Below, in pieces: positions 1 to 8,297 of a stretch of 64,000 nucleotides of DNA. Source of the stretch: Vicinamibacterales bacterium (GTDB lineage Bacteria > Acidobacteriota > Vicinamibacteria > Vicinamibacterales > UBA2999); contig JAWKHS010000010.1 of the NCBI GenBank assembly GCA_041394705.1, positions 213,684-277,683 of the forward strand, given 5' to 3'. The translations under genes and the position numbers were made by a program. Below the pieces are notes generated by a model. It saw only the letters and a program-made list of their open reading frames with translations, did no database searches and was not told where the DNA came from. Numbering within the stretch: the stretch's first letter is position 1; every line of letters begins with the position of its first letter.

Positions 1-179
1 GTTGGGTTGACGGCATGGAAGCCGCCGCCCATCGCCGTCAACTTGATGTCGCCGGCGCCGTCGGGGTCGGTCGCGTTGGTACTGCGGTCGGCGCGCACCA
101 TCCAGCCCTTGGGGGTCTGCGCCGAGAGCGGTGCGGTCGCGAGCACGAGGACGAGGGCCTGCAGAATCGATCGCGTCAT
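1..179 (-). CDS. Secreted protein of unknown function (3' part off the window)
   Basis: Only the first 59 or so codons are present; the rest lies beyond the left edge. The start is the ATG at 177-179 (complement), preceded by GGAAGGG at a good distance. The N-terminus is a typical Sec signal peptide (Thr-Arg-Ser, a Leu/Val/Ala hydrophobic core, then Ala-x-Ala-like cleavage near PLSAQ, residue 21). The mature start TPKGWMVRADRST followed by a GDIKLTAMGGGFHA stretch looks like a periplasmic or outer-surface beta protein, but I do not recognise the family. It is in the same orientation as the di-heme cytochrome upstream, separated from it by about 200 bp that contain a strong hairpin, so co-transcription is doubtful. 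Confidence 0.6.
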   Translation of the reverse strand, partial: MTRSILQALVLVLATAPLSAQTPKGWMVRADRSTNATDPDGAGDIKLTAMGGGFHAVNP

Positions 180-262
180 GGTGTCCCTTCCTGAGATCCG
201 CCCGGACGACGGGCGAGGTCCGACGATTCTATGTCACGCCCTTCGACGGCCGGCTCGACCGA

Positions 263-308
263 GCGCCGACCGGTGGGCGACGTCAGGAATCGCCCACCCG
301 GTCGGCGC
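263..308 (-). terminator. Long GC-rich hairpin, probable terminator of the cytochrome gene
   Basis: Positions 263-280 and 290-308 form an 18-bp stem with one bulged base and a 9-nt loop (281-289). It lies about 75 nt past the stop of the minus-strand cytochrome gene. There is no T-tract after it, so it is not a textbook intrinsic terminator. Confidence 0.55.
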
Positions 309-381
309 CACGAGACGCCGGGCAGCATCGCGCGGATGAGCCGGCGCCTCGTGCGTCGTGGCCGGTGGCCGGGCAGGGCCG

Positions 382-2460
382 CTAGGGCGTGCCCTGTCCG
401 GACAGCCGATCCAGCCTGAATCCGACGGGCGGCGCACTGGCACGACGGCGGAACTCCAGGACGACGTCGATGCTCTGGCCCGGCGCCAGCTCGCCGCCAG
501 GAAGGAAGACTCTGAGGAAGGGGTCGCCCCCGCTCGTCCGCCCGCTGGCGTTGGTCATCTCGACGTCGAACGAGAGCCCCCGCGCCACGAGCAGCAGGTG
601 TGTGTCCACGGGCGCGGTCCCCGGATTCGCGATCCGGTAGACCCAGCGCTCATTGGTCGCCCCCCGTCCCCGGCCTCGGACCTCGCGGTCGACGAGCGTG
701 GCGGTGGTGGCAGCCGTGACGTCCAGGAACTCGAGGCCCATGTCCCGGCGGGACAGCGGATCGTCGTTGTCCTCGGCCTTCCCGCTGAGGGGCAGGCCGT
801 CCACCGCGCCGAGTGCCGCGAGGTCCGGCCGGTAGACCGAGTAGGTCACGTCGGGCGGTCCGAGCTGGAAGAACGGCGTGGGCGACGACGGATCGTAGCG
901 GACGAAGGCCGGATCGTAGAGGCCGTTCTCGAGGAAGTCGGTCAGGTCGTCCACCTGGGACGCCGTCAGGCCCAGCCCGGGCGGGGCGTGCGGTCCGCGC
1001 GGCTGCGTGAAGCGGCGAGTGAGCGTCCCGGCCGACGCCGCCACCGCGTCCTGGGGGATGCCCGCGTTGAAGTACTCGACCACCTGGCGGACGCTCGTGA
1101 AGAGGCCGTTGTGCGTGAAGCGCTTCGCGTCCTTCAGCTGCCGCAGCGTGAGCACGCGGAACTTGAAGGCGTCGCTGTCCTTGCCCGTGATCTCCCGACG
1201 GCCGTCGTCGCGGAAGCCCGGATCGTTGCGCGCGGCCCGGTTCAACGCCTGCAGCGGGTGATCGGCCAGGCCGAGGTTGTAGAAGTTCTGCTCGACGAAC
1301 TGGCCCATGCCGGCCACGTCCGGGTCGTTGACCTGCTTGTTCAGCATCGGCCCGCTGTGGCACGTGTAGCAGCCGGCACCGCCCTGCCGGGCGGAGGTGA
1401 AGAAGAGCCGCGCGCCCCGGCGCTGGGCCGGCGTGAGCGCGCGGTTCTGGCCGGCGAGGAAACGGTCCCACGGCGTGTCGCGCGTCACGCTGGTGCGGAG
1501 GAACGAGGCCGTCGCCCGGAACACGGTGACGTCGTTGATGAGGACGTCCAGGTCGCCGGTCGCCGCGTACTGCGCCGCCTCCGCCGGGAACGCATCCTGG
1601 AACAGCTTCACGAAGGCCGGGATCGCCTGCAGGGCCGCCGACTGGGCGCCCAGCATGCGATGCGCGTCGAGCAGCAGCAGCGCCACGTTCTCCTGCGCGG
1701 GGTGGTTGAAGGGGTTCAGCCCGCCGGGGGCGTCGTCCGGCTCGCCGGCGAAGCCGCCCATGAGCAGCCGATTGTTGAAGGCCGCCCCGAGCACGCCCGG
1801 CGCATTGCGGGCGACGCTGTCGAGGGCATCGAGACGGCCCGTGCGCAGCAGCGTCCCGGGATCCGGGAGCTTGCGTCCGCGCGCCGGGCTGCCGATGGCG
1901 AATTCGTAGACGTCGGTCAGCGTGGGGAGCTCGTCGACGAGCGCGTCGCCGGGGTAGAGGGGCACGCTGCGGAGCCTGGGCAGGATGTCGAGGCGGGGCC
2001 GGCGACGTGGATGGAAGGTGCCGCTGGCATCCGTATAGCCCCGGCCCTCACCGCCGACGGCGAAGTTCAGGAGCGTGCCCGCCTTCGAGGCGGCGGCGCC
2101 GAAATGGCAGCTGCCGCACGACGCCGTGCCCGACGTGACGGGCACGCCGCCGAAGGCGGTGTCGATGCGCTGCGTGCGGACCGGGTCGTGGAACAGCATC
2201 TTCCCGAGGTACCGCTTCGCCTCGGTGGTCTCGAAGACGGGATCGGGCCGGCCGTCGGCCAGGCGGGGCACGGGCAGATCGGCGTCGTGCGCCGGTACGA
2301 TCAGCCGGTGCAGGCCGCCGACCTGGCGGTCGATGAACTGTCGGAGCTCGCTGGGACTGGTGCCTTGTGCGCGCGCGGACGCACCGGCGCAGAAGAGGAG
2401 CGATGCGGCACAGACGGCGACCGTGCCGCCGCGCGGGCGGACGGGTCCTGACTGGATCAT
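382..2460 (-). CDS. Di-heme cytochrome c, CcpA/MauG-like, with C-terminal extension
   Basis: Predicted periplasmic di-heme c-type cytochrome of the cytochrome c peroxidase/MauG superfamily, 692 aa. A signal peptide ends near SARAQ (residue 32). Two CxxCH heme sites are visible: CGSCH at 115-119 and CYTCH at 364-368, the usual one-heme-per-domain arrangement. A region of about 160 residues after 530 has beta-rich, non-heme character and is not part of classical peroxidases, which are about 330-450 aa. The family reduces peroxide or oxidises a partner protein; which applies here cannot be read from the sequence. It lies 87 bp downstream of the HxlR regulator on the same strand and could be co-transcribed with it. 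An alternative Met start further in is possible, but the signal peptide supports a start near 2460. Confidence 0.8.
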   Translation of the reverse strand: MIQSGPVRPRGGTVAVCAASLLFCAGASARAQGTSPSELRQFIDRQVGGLHRLIVPAHDADLPVPRLADGRPDPVFETTEAKRYLGKMLFHDPVRTQRIDTAFGGVPVTSGTASCGSCHFGAAASKAGTLLNFAVGGEGRGYTDASGTFHPRRRPRLDILPRLRSVPLYPGDALVDELPTLTDVYEFAIGSPARGRKLPDPGTLLRTGRLDALDSVARNAPGVLGAAFNNRLLMGGFAGEPDDAPGGLNPFNHPAQENVALLLLDAHRMLGAQSAALQAIPAFVKLFQDAFPAEAAQYAATGDLDVLINDVTVFRATASFLRTSVTRDTPWDRFLAGQNRALTPAQRRGARLFFTSARQGGAGCYTCHSGPMLNKQVNDPDVAGMGQFVEQNFYNLGLADHPLQALNRAARNDPGFRDDGRREITGKDSDAFKFRVLTLRQLKDAKRFTHNGLFTSVRQVVEYFNAGIPQDAVAASAGTLTRRFTQPRGPHAPPGLGLTASQVDDLTDFLENGLYDPAFVRYDPSSPTPFFQLGPPDVTYSVYRPDLAALGAVDGLPLSGKAEDNDDPLSRRDMGLEFLDVTAATTATLVDREVRGRGRGATNERWVYRIANPGTAPVDTHLLLVARGLSFDVEMTNASGRTSGGDPFLRVFLPGGELAPGQSIDVVLEFRRRASAPPVGFRLDRLSGQGTP

Positions 2461-2547
2461 GACGGGGCCTCCAGGGATGGCGGGCCGTGCGGCGCACGAC
2501 CTCGTGGCGTCCCTTGGATTCCAGGCCGGACGTGGTGTTCCAGCCCG

Positions 2548-3300
2548 TCAGCGGGGAGAGGGCGGGGCGGGGCGCCGCGGCGCCCGGCGCGGGCGAGACG
2601 GCACCGCGCAGGCGACCTGGTGCTCGCGGACGTGCACGGCCATCGGGCTCCACAGCAGCCACCCGGGCAAGGCCCGGACGAGCGCCGGATCGCCGTCGAT
2701 CGTCACCTGCCCGCTGCCGATGGCCGTGGCCCACGGCACGTGGCCGAGCCACACCCGGTAGACGTCCAGGAGCTCGGCGTGCACGACCACATCGGTCTCG
2801 AAGCGCGGAGGCCGGAGACACACCGACACCTCGCGCGGCTCGAGCACCAGCCACACGCGCCGCGCGCCGCGTCCGCGGAAGTCGAACTCCACGACCGTGC
2901 GCGTCGGCGGCAGCCTGCCGCGGTCGATGCGCTGGTGGATCTTCCACACGAGCAGGGCCGCATCGAGCTCCTCGGGGCGGGGGTCGCCGAAGGCCCAGCG
3001 CACGCCCCAGGCGCCGAGGCGGTCGATGACGGCCCGCAGTTCCTGACCTGCCTCGGTCAGCACGTACTCGCTGACGTTGGGCCGCCCTCCGGCGCGGCGC
3101 TCGACGACGCCGGCGTCCTCGAGGTGCCGCAGCCGCTCGGCGAGGAGCGACCGCGAGATGCCGGGCAGACCCCGCTCGATGGCGTTGAAATGCCCGCTGC
3201 CGGCCAGCAGCTCACGCACGATGAGGGGCGTCCAGCGGTCGGCCAGGATCTCCGACGCCCGCGCGACCGGACAGTACTGACGGTATTCGGCCATCGCCAC
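2548..3300 (-). CDS. HxlR-family transcriptional regulator with SCP2-like C-terminus
   Basis: 250 aa. Residues 1-100 are a clear HxlR-type winged helix: YCPVARASEILADRWTPLIV, then LLAGSGHFNAIERGLPGIS, then the LAERLRHLEDAGVVER recognition region and wing. The start is unusual in keeping the conserved Cys of HxlR proteins near position 10. Residues of about 130-230 resemble the sterol-carrier-like domain found in a subset of HxlR proteins (WLGHVPWATAIGSGQVTIDGDP), probably a ligand-sensing module. The tail is Pro/Arg rich. The gene is divergent from a methyltransferase across 136 bp, so both probably share a control region that this protein may bind. Confidence 0.85.
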   Translation of the reverse strand: MAMAEYRQYCPVARASEILADRWTPLIVRELLAGSGHFNAIERGLPGISRSLLAERLRHLEDAGVVERRAGGRPNVSEYVLTEAGQELRAVIDRLGAWGVRWAFGDPRPEELDAALLVWKIHQRIDRGRLPPTRTVVEFDFRGRGARRVWLVLEPREVSVCLRPPRFETDVVVHAELLDVYRVWLGHVPWATAIGSGQVTIDGDPALVRALPGWLLWSPMAVHVREHQVACAVPSRPRRAPRRPAPPSPR

Positions 3301-3338
3301 AGCCTCCCGGAAGTCGGCACGGCGCGACCGGCACGAGC

Positions 3339-3373
3339 TGCGAACCGGAAGCGGTCCGATTTTCGCACTTCCG
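3339..3373. promoter_or_regulatory. Nested inverted repeats between HxlR regulator and methyltransferase
   Basis: TGCGAA (3339-3344) pairs with TTCGCA (3362-3367), and CGGAAG (3346-3351) pairs with CTTCCG (3368-3373). They lie in the divergent gap where an HxlR dimer could act. Arms are short, so this is only suggestive. Confidence 0.3.
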
Positions 3374-3436
3374 CGGCGCTCCGGGGCCCGCTACCGTGAG
3401 GCTCGACGGCGCCGTGTTCGGGCGCCGGCCCAGTCC

Positions 3437-4267
3437 ATGCCGACACCTCCACCGGGCCCGCCCGGCCAGACCGACGCGCTCTTCACCGCGAGCCGCGCGT
3501 ACGAACGCTTCATGGGCCGCTGGAGCCGGCGGCTGGCCCCCTCGTTCGTGGCGTTCGCCGGCGTGTCCGACGGGGACGCCGTGCTCGACGTGGGGTGCGG
3601 CACCGGCGCGCTGTCCTTCGCGGCCGCCGCCGTCGGCGCCCGGGTCCGCGTCGAAGGCGTGGACCGCTCGGCCGCCTACGTGCAGGCCGCGGAGCAGGCC
3701 GCCGGAGGACGCGCCAGGTTTCGCGTGGGGGATGCGCTGCGGCTGGACGCGCCGGCGGCCGCTTTCGACCGGACGCTGTCGCTCCTCGCGCTGAACTTCG
3801 TCCCGGACCGCGAGCGCGCGGTCGGCGAGATGTGCCGCGTGACGCGCCCGGGCGGCGTGGTGGCGGCGGCGGTCTGGGACTACGGCGAGGGCATGGCGAT
3901 GCTCCGGCGCTTCTGGGACGCCGCCGCGCAGGTCGATCCCGGTGCGCGGGACCGCGACGAGGCCGCGATGCCGTTCTGCCGGAGCGGCGAGCTCACGGAG
4001 GCGTGGCGCCGCGCGGGGCTGGAGGCGATCGTCGAGCGGCCGCTCGTCATCGAGACGGCGTTCGCCGGCTTCGACGACTACTGGCGGCCCTTCCTCGAGG
4101 GCGAGGGCCCGGCCGGCCGCCAGGCCGCCGCCATGTCGCCCGCAGCGCGCCGGGCGCTCGCCGACGCGCTGCGCCGCACGCTGCTCGGCGATGGTCCCGA
4201 TCGCGCGTTCACGCTGCCCGCGCGGGCCTGGGCCGTCCGCGGCGTGGTGCCGCCGCCGGACCGCTGA
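3437..4267 (+). CDS. Class I SAM-dependent methyltransferase
   Basis: 276 aa. Motif I VLDVGCGTG is at residues 49-57, followed by an acidic post-I strand (VEGVDRS) and the FDRTLSLLALNFVPDRERAV region typical of Methyltransf_11/25 enzymes. The MCRVTRPGGVVAAAVWDY segment is the family's post-III region. The substrate is not predictable. The start ATG at 3437 lies just after the divergent control region shared with the HxlR gene. The stop at 4267 is 77 bp before the membrane ferritin gene, which has its own promoter-like hexamer. Confidence 0.85.
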   Translation: MPTPPPGPPGQTDALFTASRAYERFMGRWSRRLAPSFVAFAGVSDGDAVLDVGCGTGALSFAAAAVGARVRVEGVDRSAAYVQAAEQAAGGRARFRVGDALRLDAPAAAFDRTLSLLALNFVPDRERAVGEMCRVTRPGGVVAAAVWDYGEGMAMLRRFWDAAAQVDPGARDRDEAAMPFCRSGELTEAWRRAGLEAIVERPLVIETAFAGFDDYWRPFLEGEGPAGRQAAAMSPAARRALADALRRTLLGDGPDRAFTLPARAWAVRGVVPPPDR

Positions 4268-4332
4268 CACACGGCAGCCGCGCGCGGGGCGATCGCGGCC
4301 AGGCGTCGTGGACACGCCGCGGCGCCGGGAAC

Positions 4333-4338
4333 CATACT
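4333..4338 (+). promoter_or_regulatory. -10-like hexamer CATACT immediately before mbfA
   Basis: The element sits 7 nt before the ATG at 4345, so a transcript starting from it would have almost no leader. No convincing -35 is seen. A closely similar ATACTGGCC sequence precedes the TonB receptor at 18.4 kb. Confidence 0.35.
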
Positions 4339-4344
4339 GGCCGC

Positions 4345-5322
4345 ATGATTCCCGGCTTCGCGCACCGCCGCGACTTCAAGGACCTGACGGAGCAGGAAGT
4401 CCTCGCGCTGGCCGTCTCGTCCGAGGAGGACGACGCCCGCATCTACCGCTGGTACGCCCAGCGCCTCCGCCCGCAGTACCCGCAGTCGGCGAAGGTCTTC
4501 GACGACGCCGCCGAGGAAGAGGACCGGCACCGTGCGGGCCTCGTCGCCGAGCACCGGCGCCGCTTCGGCGACGTGATGCCGCTCATCCGGCGGGAGCACG
4601 TCGCCGGCTTCTACTCGCGCCGGCCGACGTGGCTCGTCGAGAACCTGGGCCTGGACCGCATCCGCGACGAGTCGCTGCGCATGGAGAAGGAGGCGCGCGA
4701 GTTCTACCAGCACGCCGCGGCCCGCACGACCGACGCCGGCACGCGCGACCTCCTGGCCAGGCTCGCCGCCGCCGAGTCCGGCCACGAGGCCACGTGGCAG
4801 CGCCTGGAGCGCGAACACCTGCCGCCCGTGGCACGCGAGGCCGAGAACCAGGAGGCGCATCGCCAGTTCATCCTCACGTGGGTGCAGCCGGGCCTCGCCG
4901 GCCTGATGGACGGGTCGGTCTCCACGCTGGCCCCGATCTTCGCCGCCGCGTTCGCCACCGGCGAGACGTGGCCGACGTTCCTGGTGGGCCTGGCGGCGTC
5001 GGTGGGCGCGGGCATCTCGATGGGCTTCACCGAAGCCGCGTCGGACGACGGCACGATCTCCGGCAGGGGCTCGCCGATCAAGCGCGGCATCGCCGCCGGC
5101 GTGATGACGTCCATCGGCGGGCTGGGGCACGCGCTGCCCTATCTCATCCCCCACTTCTGGACGGCCACGGGCATCGCCATGGGCGTGGTGCTCGTGGAGC
5201 TGTGGGCCATCGCCTGGATCCAGAACCGGTACATGGACACGCCCTTCCTGAAGGCCGCGCTCCAGGTGGTCGTCGGCGGCGCGCTCGTGTTCGCGGCCGG
5301 AATCCTGATCGGCAGCGCGTAG
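4345..5322 (+). CDS. mbfA: Membrane-bound ferritin/iron exporter, rubrerythrin-VIT1 fusion
   Basis: 325 aa, two domains. Residues 1-160 are a rubrerythrin-like four-helix di-iron domain with both ExxH motifs (E59-H62 and E144-H147) and further Glu ligands (SSEEDD, MEKEAREF). Residues 178-325 are a VIT1/CCC1-like membrane domain beginning WVQPGLAGLMDGSVSTLAP, with several hydrophobic helices (WPTFLVGLAASVGAGISMGF; TATGIAMGVVLVELWAIAW; LQVVVGGALVFAAGILIG). Characterised homologues (MbfA of Agrobacterium and Bradyrhizobium) export iron and protect from peroxide. It is probably an inner membrane protein with the ferritin part in the cytoplasm. The frame stays open far upstream of 4345, but that stretch overlaps the methyltransferase and has no protein character. 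The SDR gene follows after 3 nt, so the two are probably one operon. Confidence 0.9.
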   Translation: MIPGFAHRRDFKDLTEQEVLALAVSSEEDDARIYRWYAQRLRPQYPQSAKVFDDAAEEEDRHRAGLVAEHRRRFGDVMPLIRREHVAGFYSRRPTWLVENLGLDRIRDESLRMEKEAREFYQHAAARTTDAGTRDLLARLAAAESGHEATWQRLEREHLPPVAREAENQEAHRQFILTWVQPGLAGLMDGSVSTLAPIFAAAFATGETWPTFLVGLAASVGAGISMGFTEAASDDGTISGRGSPIKRGIAAGVMTSIGGLGHALPYLIPHFWTATGIAMGVVLVELWAIAWIQNRYMDTPFLKAALQVVVGGALVFAAGILIGSA

Positions 5323-5325
5323 ACG

Positions 5326-6078
5326 ATGGGGGTCAGCCGCACCGTCCTGCTCCTCGGCGGCACCGGCCGCACCGGTGGCCGCGTCCTGGCGCAGCTGCTC
5401 GAGCGCGGCGTCGCCGTGCGCGCGATCGTGCGGGCGGCCGGCCGCCTGCCCGCCGAGGTGCGAGGCCACCCGCGCCTGGCGGTCGTGGAGGCCGAACTGC
5501 TCGCCCTCGTGCCGGAGGACCTGCGGCGGCACCTCGAGGGCTGCGACGCCGTCATCTCGTGCCTCGGTCACACCATCAGCGCCCGGGGGATCTTCGGGCC
5601 GCCCTTCAGCCTGGTGACGCGGGCCCTGTCGAACGTGGTGGACGCCGTCCGGAAGATGGCGCCCGCGCGTCCCGTGCACGTGATCCTGATGAGCACGGTG
5701 GCCGCGCACCGGGCCGGGGCGAAGGAGGCCGCGCACGGCGCGGGACAACGGCTGGCGCTATGGGTCCTGCGGCAGCTCGTCCCGCCCGCCCGCGACAACC
5801 AGCGGGCGGCGGACCTCCTGGCCCGCGAGGTGGGCGGGGGCGATCCGCACGTCGAGTGGGTGGCCGTCCGCCCGGACACGCTGCGCGAGGGCGGCGTCAC
5901 GGCCTACGCCCTGCACGAGTCGCTCGTCAGCAGCATCTTCCAGCCGGGCGAGACGAACATGGCCAACGTGGCCCACTTCATGTGCGAGCTGGCGTGCGAC
6001 CCGACCGCGTGGACGCGGTGGAAGGGCCGCATGCCCGTGATCGTGAACGCCGACGCCGAGGCAGCGGCTGCCGGCTGA
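5326..6078 (+). CDS. NAD(P)-binding SDR-type (atypical) protein
   Basis: 250 aa. The N-terminal LLLGGTGRTGGRV (residues 8-20) is the glycine-rich dinucleotide-binding loop of NmrA/atypical extended SDR proteins, and the CDAVISCLGHTISARGIFG segment matches the fourth strand region. There is no obvious catalytic YxxxK pair in the usual place, so it may be a redox sensor or a reductase acting on an unknown substrate. It begins 3 nt after mbfA, suggesting co-translation and perhaps a link to iron or oxidative stress. It converges on the PRC-barrel gene with only 15 bp between the stops. Confidence 0.75.
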   Translation: MGVSRTVLLLGGTGRTGGRVLAQLLERGVAVRAIVRAAGRLPAEVRGHPRLAVVEAELLALVPEDLRRHLEGCDAVISCLGHTISARGIFGPPFSLVTRALSNVVDAVRKMAPARPVHVILMSTVAAHRAGAKEAAHGAGQRLALWVLRQLVPPARDNQRAADLLAREVGGGDPHVEWVAVRPDTLREGGVTAYALHESLVSSIFQPGETNMANVAHFMCELACDPTAWTRWKGRMPVIVNADAEAAAAG

Positions 6079-6093
6079 CGCGCGCGTGGCTGA

Positions 6094-6837
6094 TCAGTGG
6101 AGCGGGGACTCGCGCCGTTCCTGTTCGCGCTCGAGCCGATCGACCCGCGGGCCGGTCTCGATCTCGTGGCGCGTCAGCCCGACGGTCACCACGCGCTCGG
6201 GCCAGTCCACGTGTCCGAGCGCCTCGCGGGCGACGGCCACGGCCGTCCGGCCGATCCAGTGGCCGGTCGTCACCTCGAGGTAGCGGATGGCCCAGCTGTC
6301 CTCGTCGACCAGGAAGCCATGGAAGTGGCCGATCCGACCGTCGGCGGCGGCGATGTCGTACCCGGTCACGGCTCTCGCGCTGTGCAGGTGCGCCTCCGCC
6401 TCCGCGTCCGCGGGCGCCCGCGGCGGCGCCAGCGAGGCGGCCGCCCTGGCGCGAGTGGCGGCGGCCTCGTCCGCGAAGATCCCGGGAGCCGCCGCCTGCG
6501 GCCAGATGCCGGTGTCCGTCCAATACGGCGCGAAGCCGAAGTAGGCGTAGTAGCGGGTCTCGTCCCGCCGAGACACGGGACGCACGAGGTTGATCGACGG
6601 ACCGCGGGCCACCTCGTCCCTGGTCAGCGCGAACCGGAGACGATGGCGCGCCCAATCGACCCCCGACACCATCACCGGTGACAGGAGGACGTCGGGGCCG
6701 AGCCATCCGCCGGTTCCCACGACGAGGTAGCGCACCACCCAACGGTCGTCGTCGAAGTAGAGGTCGCGGACGCGCCCGATGTCGCCATCGACCCCGACCG
6801 CGCGGAGGTGCGTGATGTCGTCAGCACGCCTGAGCAT
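6094..6837 (-). CDS. Protein with two PRC-barrel domains
   Basis: 247 aa with two PRC-barrel repeats: the first begins near MLRRADDITHLRAVGVDGDIGRVRDLYFDD, the second near GYDIAAADGRIGHFHGFLVDE. They are joined by an aromatic linker (RYYAYFGFAPYWTDTG) and an Ala-rich stretch. The start is the ATG at 6835-6837 because AAAGGAG lies 5 nt before it; a GTG 15 nt upstream would place that ribosome site inside the coding region. PRC-barrel proteins act in RNA metabolism or as photosynthetic and stress-associated modules; free-standing double PRC proteins are common in soil bacteria and their role is unknown. Confidence 0.8.
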   Translation of the reverse strand: MLRRADDITHLRAVGVDGDIGRVRDLYFDDDRWVVRYLVVGTGGWLGPDVLLSPVMVSGVDWARHRLRFALTRDEVARGPSINLVRPVSRRDETRYYAYFGFAPYWTDTGIWPQAAAPGIFADEAAATRARAAASLAPPRAPADAEAEAHLHSARAVTGYDIAAADGRIGHFHGFLVDEDSWAIRYLEVTTGHWIGRTAVAVAREALGHVDWPERVVTVGLTRHEIETGPRVDRLEREQERRESPLH

Positions 6838-6979
6838 GAGCACTCCTTTCACTCAGGGTGGTGCACGACCCGCACCACGGCGAGGCACACGTCCGTGGGG
6901 ACTTTCCCGACGCGGTGTGTCACCGGCGACGGTCGGGTGGATATCGCTCGACACCCTGGCCGGACGCTCGAGGTCATCC

Positions 6980-7008
6980 GGCGCCGGCCCGACGGTCGGG
7001 TCGGCGCC
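6980..7008 (-). terminator. GC-rich hairpin after the DUF3089 gene
   Basis: Positions 6980-6992 and 6996-7008 pair over 13 bp with a single G-U wobble and a 3-nt loop. It starts about 20 nt past the stop of the minus-strand DUF3089 gene. There is no T-tract. Confidence 0.55.
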
Positions 7009-7028
7009 ACGGCCGCCCGGACGCTAGC

Positions 7029-8225
7029 CTAGTGCTTCGCCTGCCAGGTCCGGCCCTGCTGGCGGACGACGTCGATGAGGTTCCCCATCGTGAGGTTGAC
7101 GTCGACGAGGTGCAGGCCCCAGTTGACGGCACGGCGCGCGGGCGTGCCGATGTCGCCGGTGATGTCGTCCACGCGCGGATCCGCGGGATCGCCGTGGACC
7201 GTGATCTCCAGATACTGGGCGTGCTCGTTGCTGGCACAGCGGGCCGTGAGCAGGCCGGGGACGCTCACCCACGGCGTGGCGACCGCCGCGCCCTCGGTGG
7301 CCACCCACGGCGCCAGCGCGGGTCGGCTGACGATCGTCTGGCCGGTGGCGTCGAGGTAGGCGTGAAGGTCGCCGCTGCCTCCGTCGAACGTCGCCGGATT
7401 CACGCAGACCGCGACGGCGCCGTCGCCCCGCGCGTGCCCGAACAGCGTGTCGGCGGGTGGAGGCGCCGTGGCGCGGAACGACGCGAACGCGATGACGCAC
7501 CCGACCTGCGCCGCCGACCGGCACACGGGCACCTCTGCGAAGGCTCCGCCGACGTCCCGCCCCTTCGGCACCTCGACGGTCGAGCCCATCAGGATGGCCG
7601 AGACGAGGCGCTGCTGCACCGGCTTCCCGTCGATCTCGTTCCTGATGAGAGACGTCAGGATGAACGAGCCCTGCGAGTGGCCGATGAGCACCACGCCCCG
7701 CCCGCGGTTGTCTCGCTTCAGGTAGTCGTTCCAGGCGTCGCGCACGTCGTCGTAGGCCAGCCCGCCGCCGAGACCGAAGCCCTGGCCGGACATGCGCTGC
7801 CGGAGGCCCGCCAGCGTGATCTGCCGGTAGAGCGGCGCGAAGGGCCGGCACACCGAGGCGAACCGCGCGAACTGCTGCTTGACCACGTTCAGCTCCGCCG
7901 GATCGGCGGTCATGTCGCTGTTGGTCGTCGTGTCGGTGGAGATCGTCGGGTAGACGTAGAAGCAGTCGACCGGCGCCGTCGGGTCGGCCGTCCACCGCTC
8001 GGCCGTCATCGTGCCGTCGGCCGCGATGACGGTCGTCGTGTGGTCGATGTCGCACGCGTCGCGGCGGCCGGGCCGGCACAGCCAGGCGTCGTCCTTCGTG
8101 TAGTCGTTCGGCGGCCCGGGCGCCTCGGCCGCGGGCGGCGCCGCCGTCGGTGGCGGTACCTGGGCCCGGAGCGGCGCGGCCAGGAGCACGGCGATCACGA
8201 ACGAGCCGGGGACGAGTCGATGCAC
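7029..8225 (-). CDS. Secreted DUF3089 alpha/beta-hydrolase-like protein
   Basis: 398 aa. A signal peptide runs to about residue 22 (VLLAAPLRAQ), followed by a Pro/Ala-rich spacer. Recognisable DUF3089 features are CFYVYPTISTDTTTNSD (88-104) and the nucleophile elbow VVLIGHSQGSFIL (178-190), in which Ser in GHSQGS (182-187) is the probable nucleophile. The natural substrate of this family is unknown; a lipase or esterase role is usual speculation. It is the last gene of the minus-strand set that starts with the cytochrome/PQQ dehydrogenase at 14.5 kb and is followed by a strong hairpin. Confidence 0.8.
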   Translation of the reverse strand: MHRLVPGSFVIAVLLAAPLRAQVPPPTAAPPAAEAPGPPNDYTKDDAWLCRPGRRDACDIDHTTTVIAADGTMTAERWTADPTAPVDCFYVYPTISTDTTTNSDMTADPAELNVVKQQFARFASVCRPFAPLYRQITLAGLRQRMSGQGFGLGGGLAYDDVRDAWNDYLKRDNRGRGVVLIGHSQGSFILTSLIRNEIDGKPVQQRLVSAILMGSTVEVPKGRDVGGAFAEVPVCRSAAQVGCVIAFASFRATAPPPADTLFGHARGDGAVAVCVNPATFDGGSGDLHAYLDATGQTIVSRPALAPWVATEGAAVATPWVSVPGLLTARCASNEHAQYLEITVHGDPADPRVDDITGDIGTPARRAVNWGLHLVDVNLTMGNLIDVVRQQGRTWQAKH

Positions 8226-8297
8226 GGTGGGTCTCCCGCGGGGATGCTACCCGAATCGCCGGGCCACGGGCGACGGGGCCGGGGCCTTCACCGCCGG

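Noticed and set aside
358..2451. Plus-strand frame of about 700 codons opposite the cytochrome gene
   Set aside because: Composition is Arg/Gly/Ala-rich shadow coding with no domain; the minus strand has two heme sites and a signal peptide.
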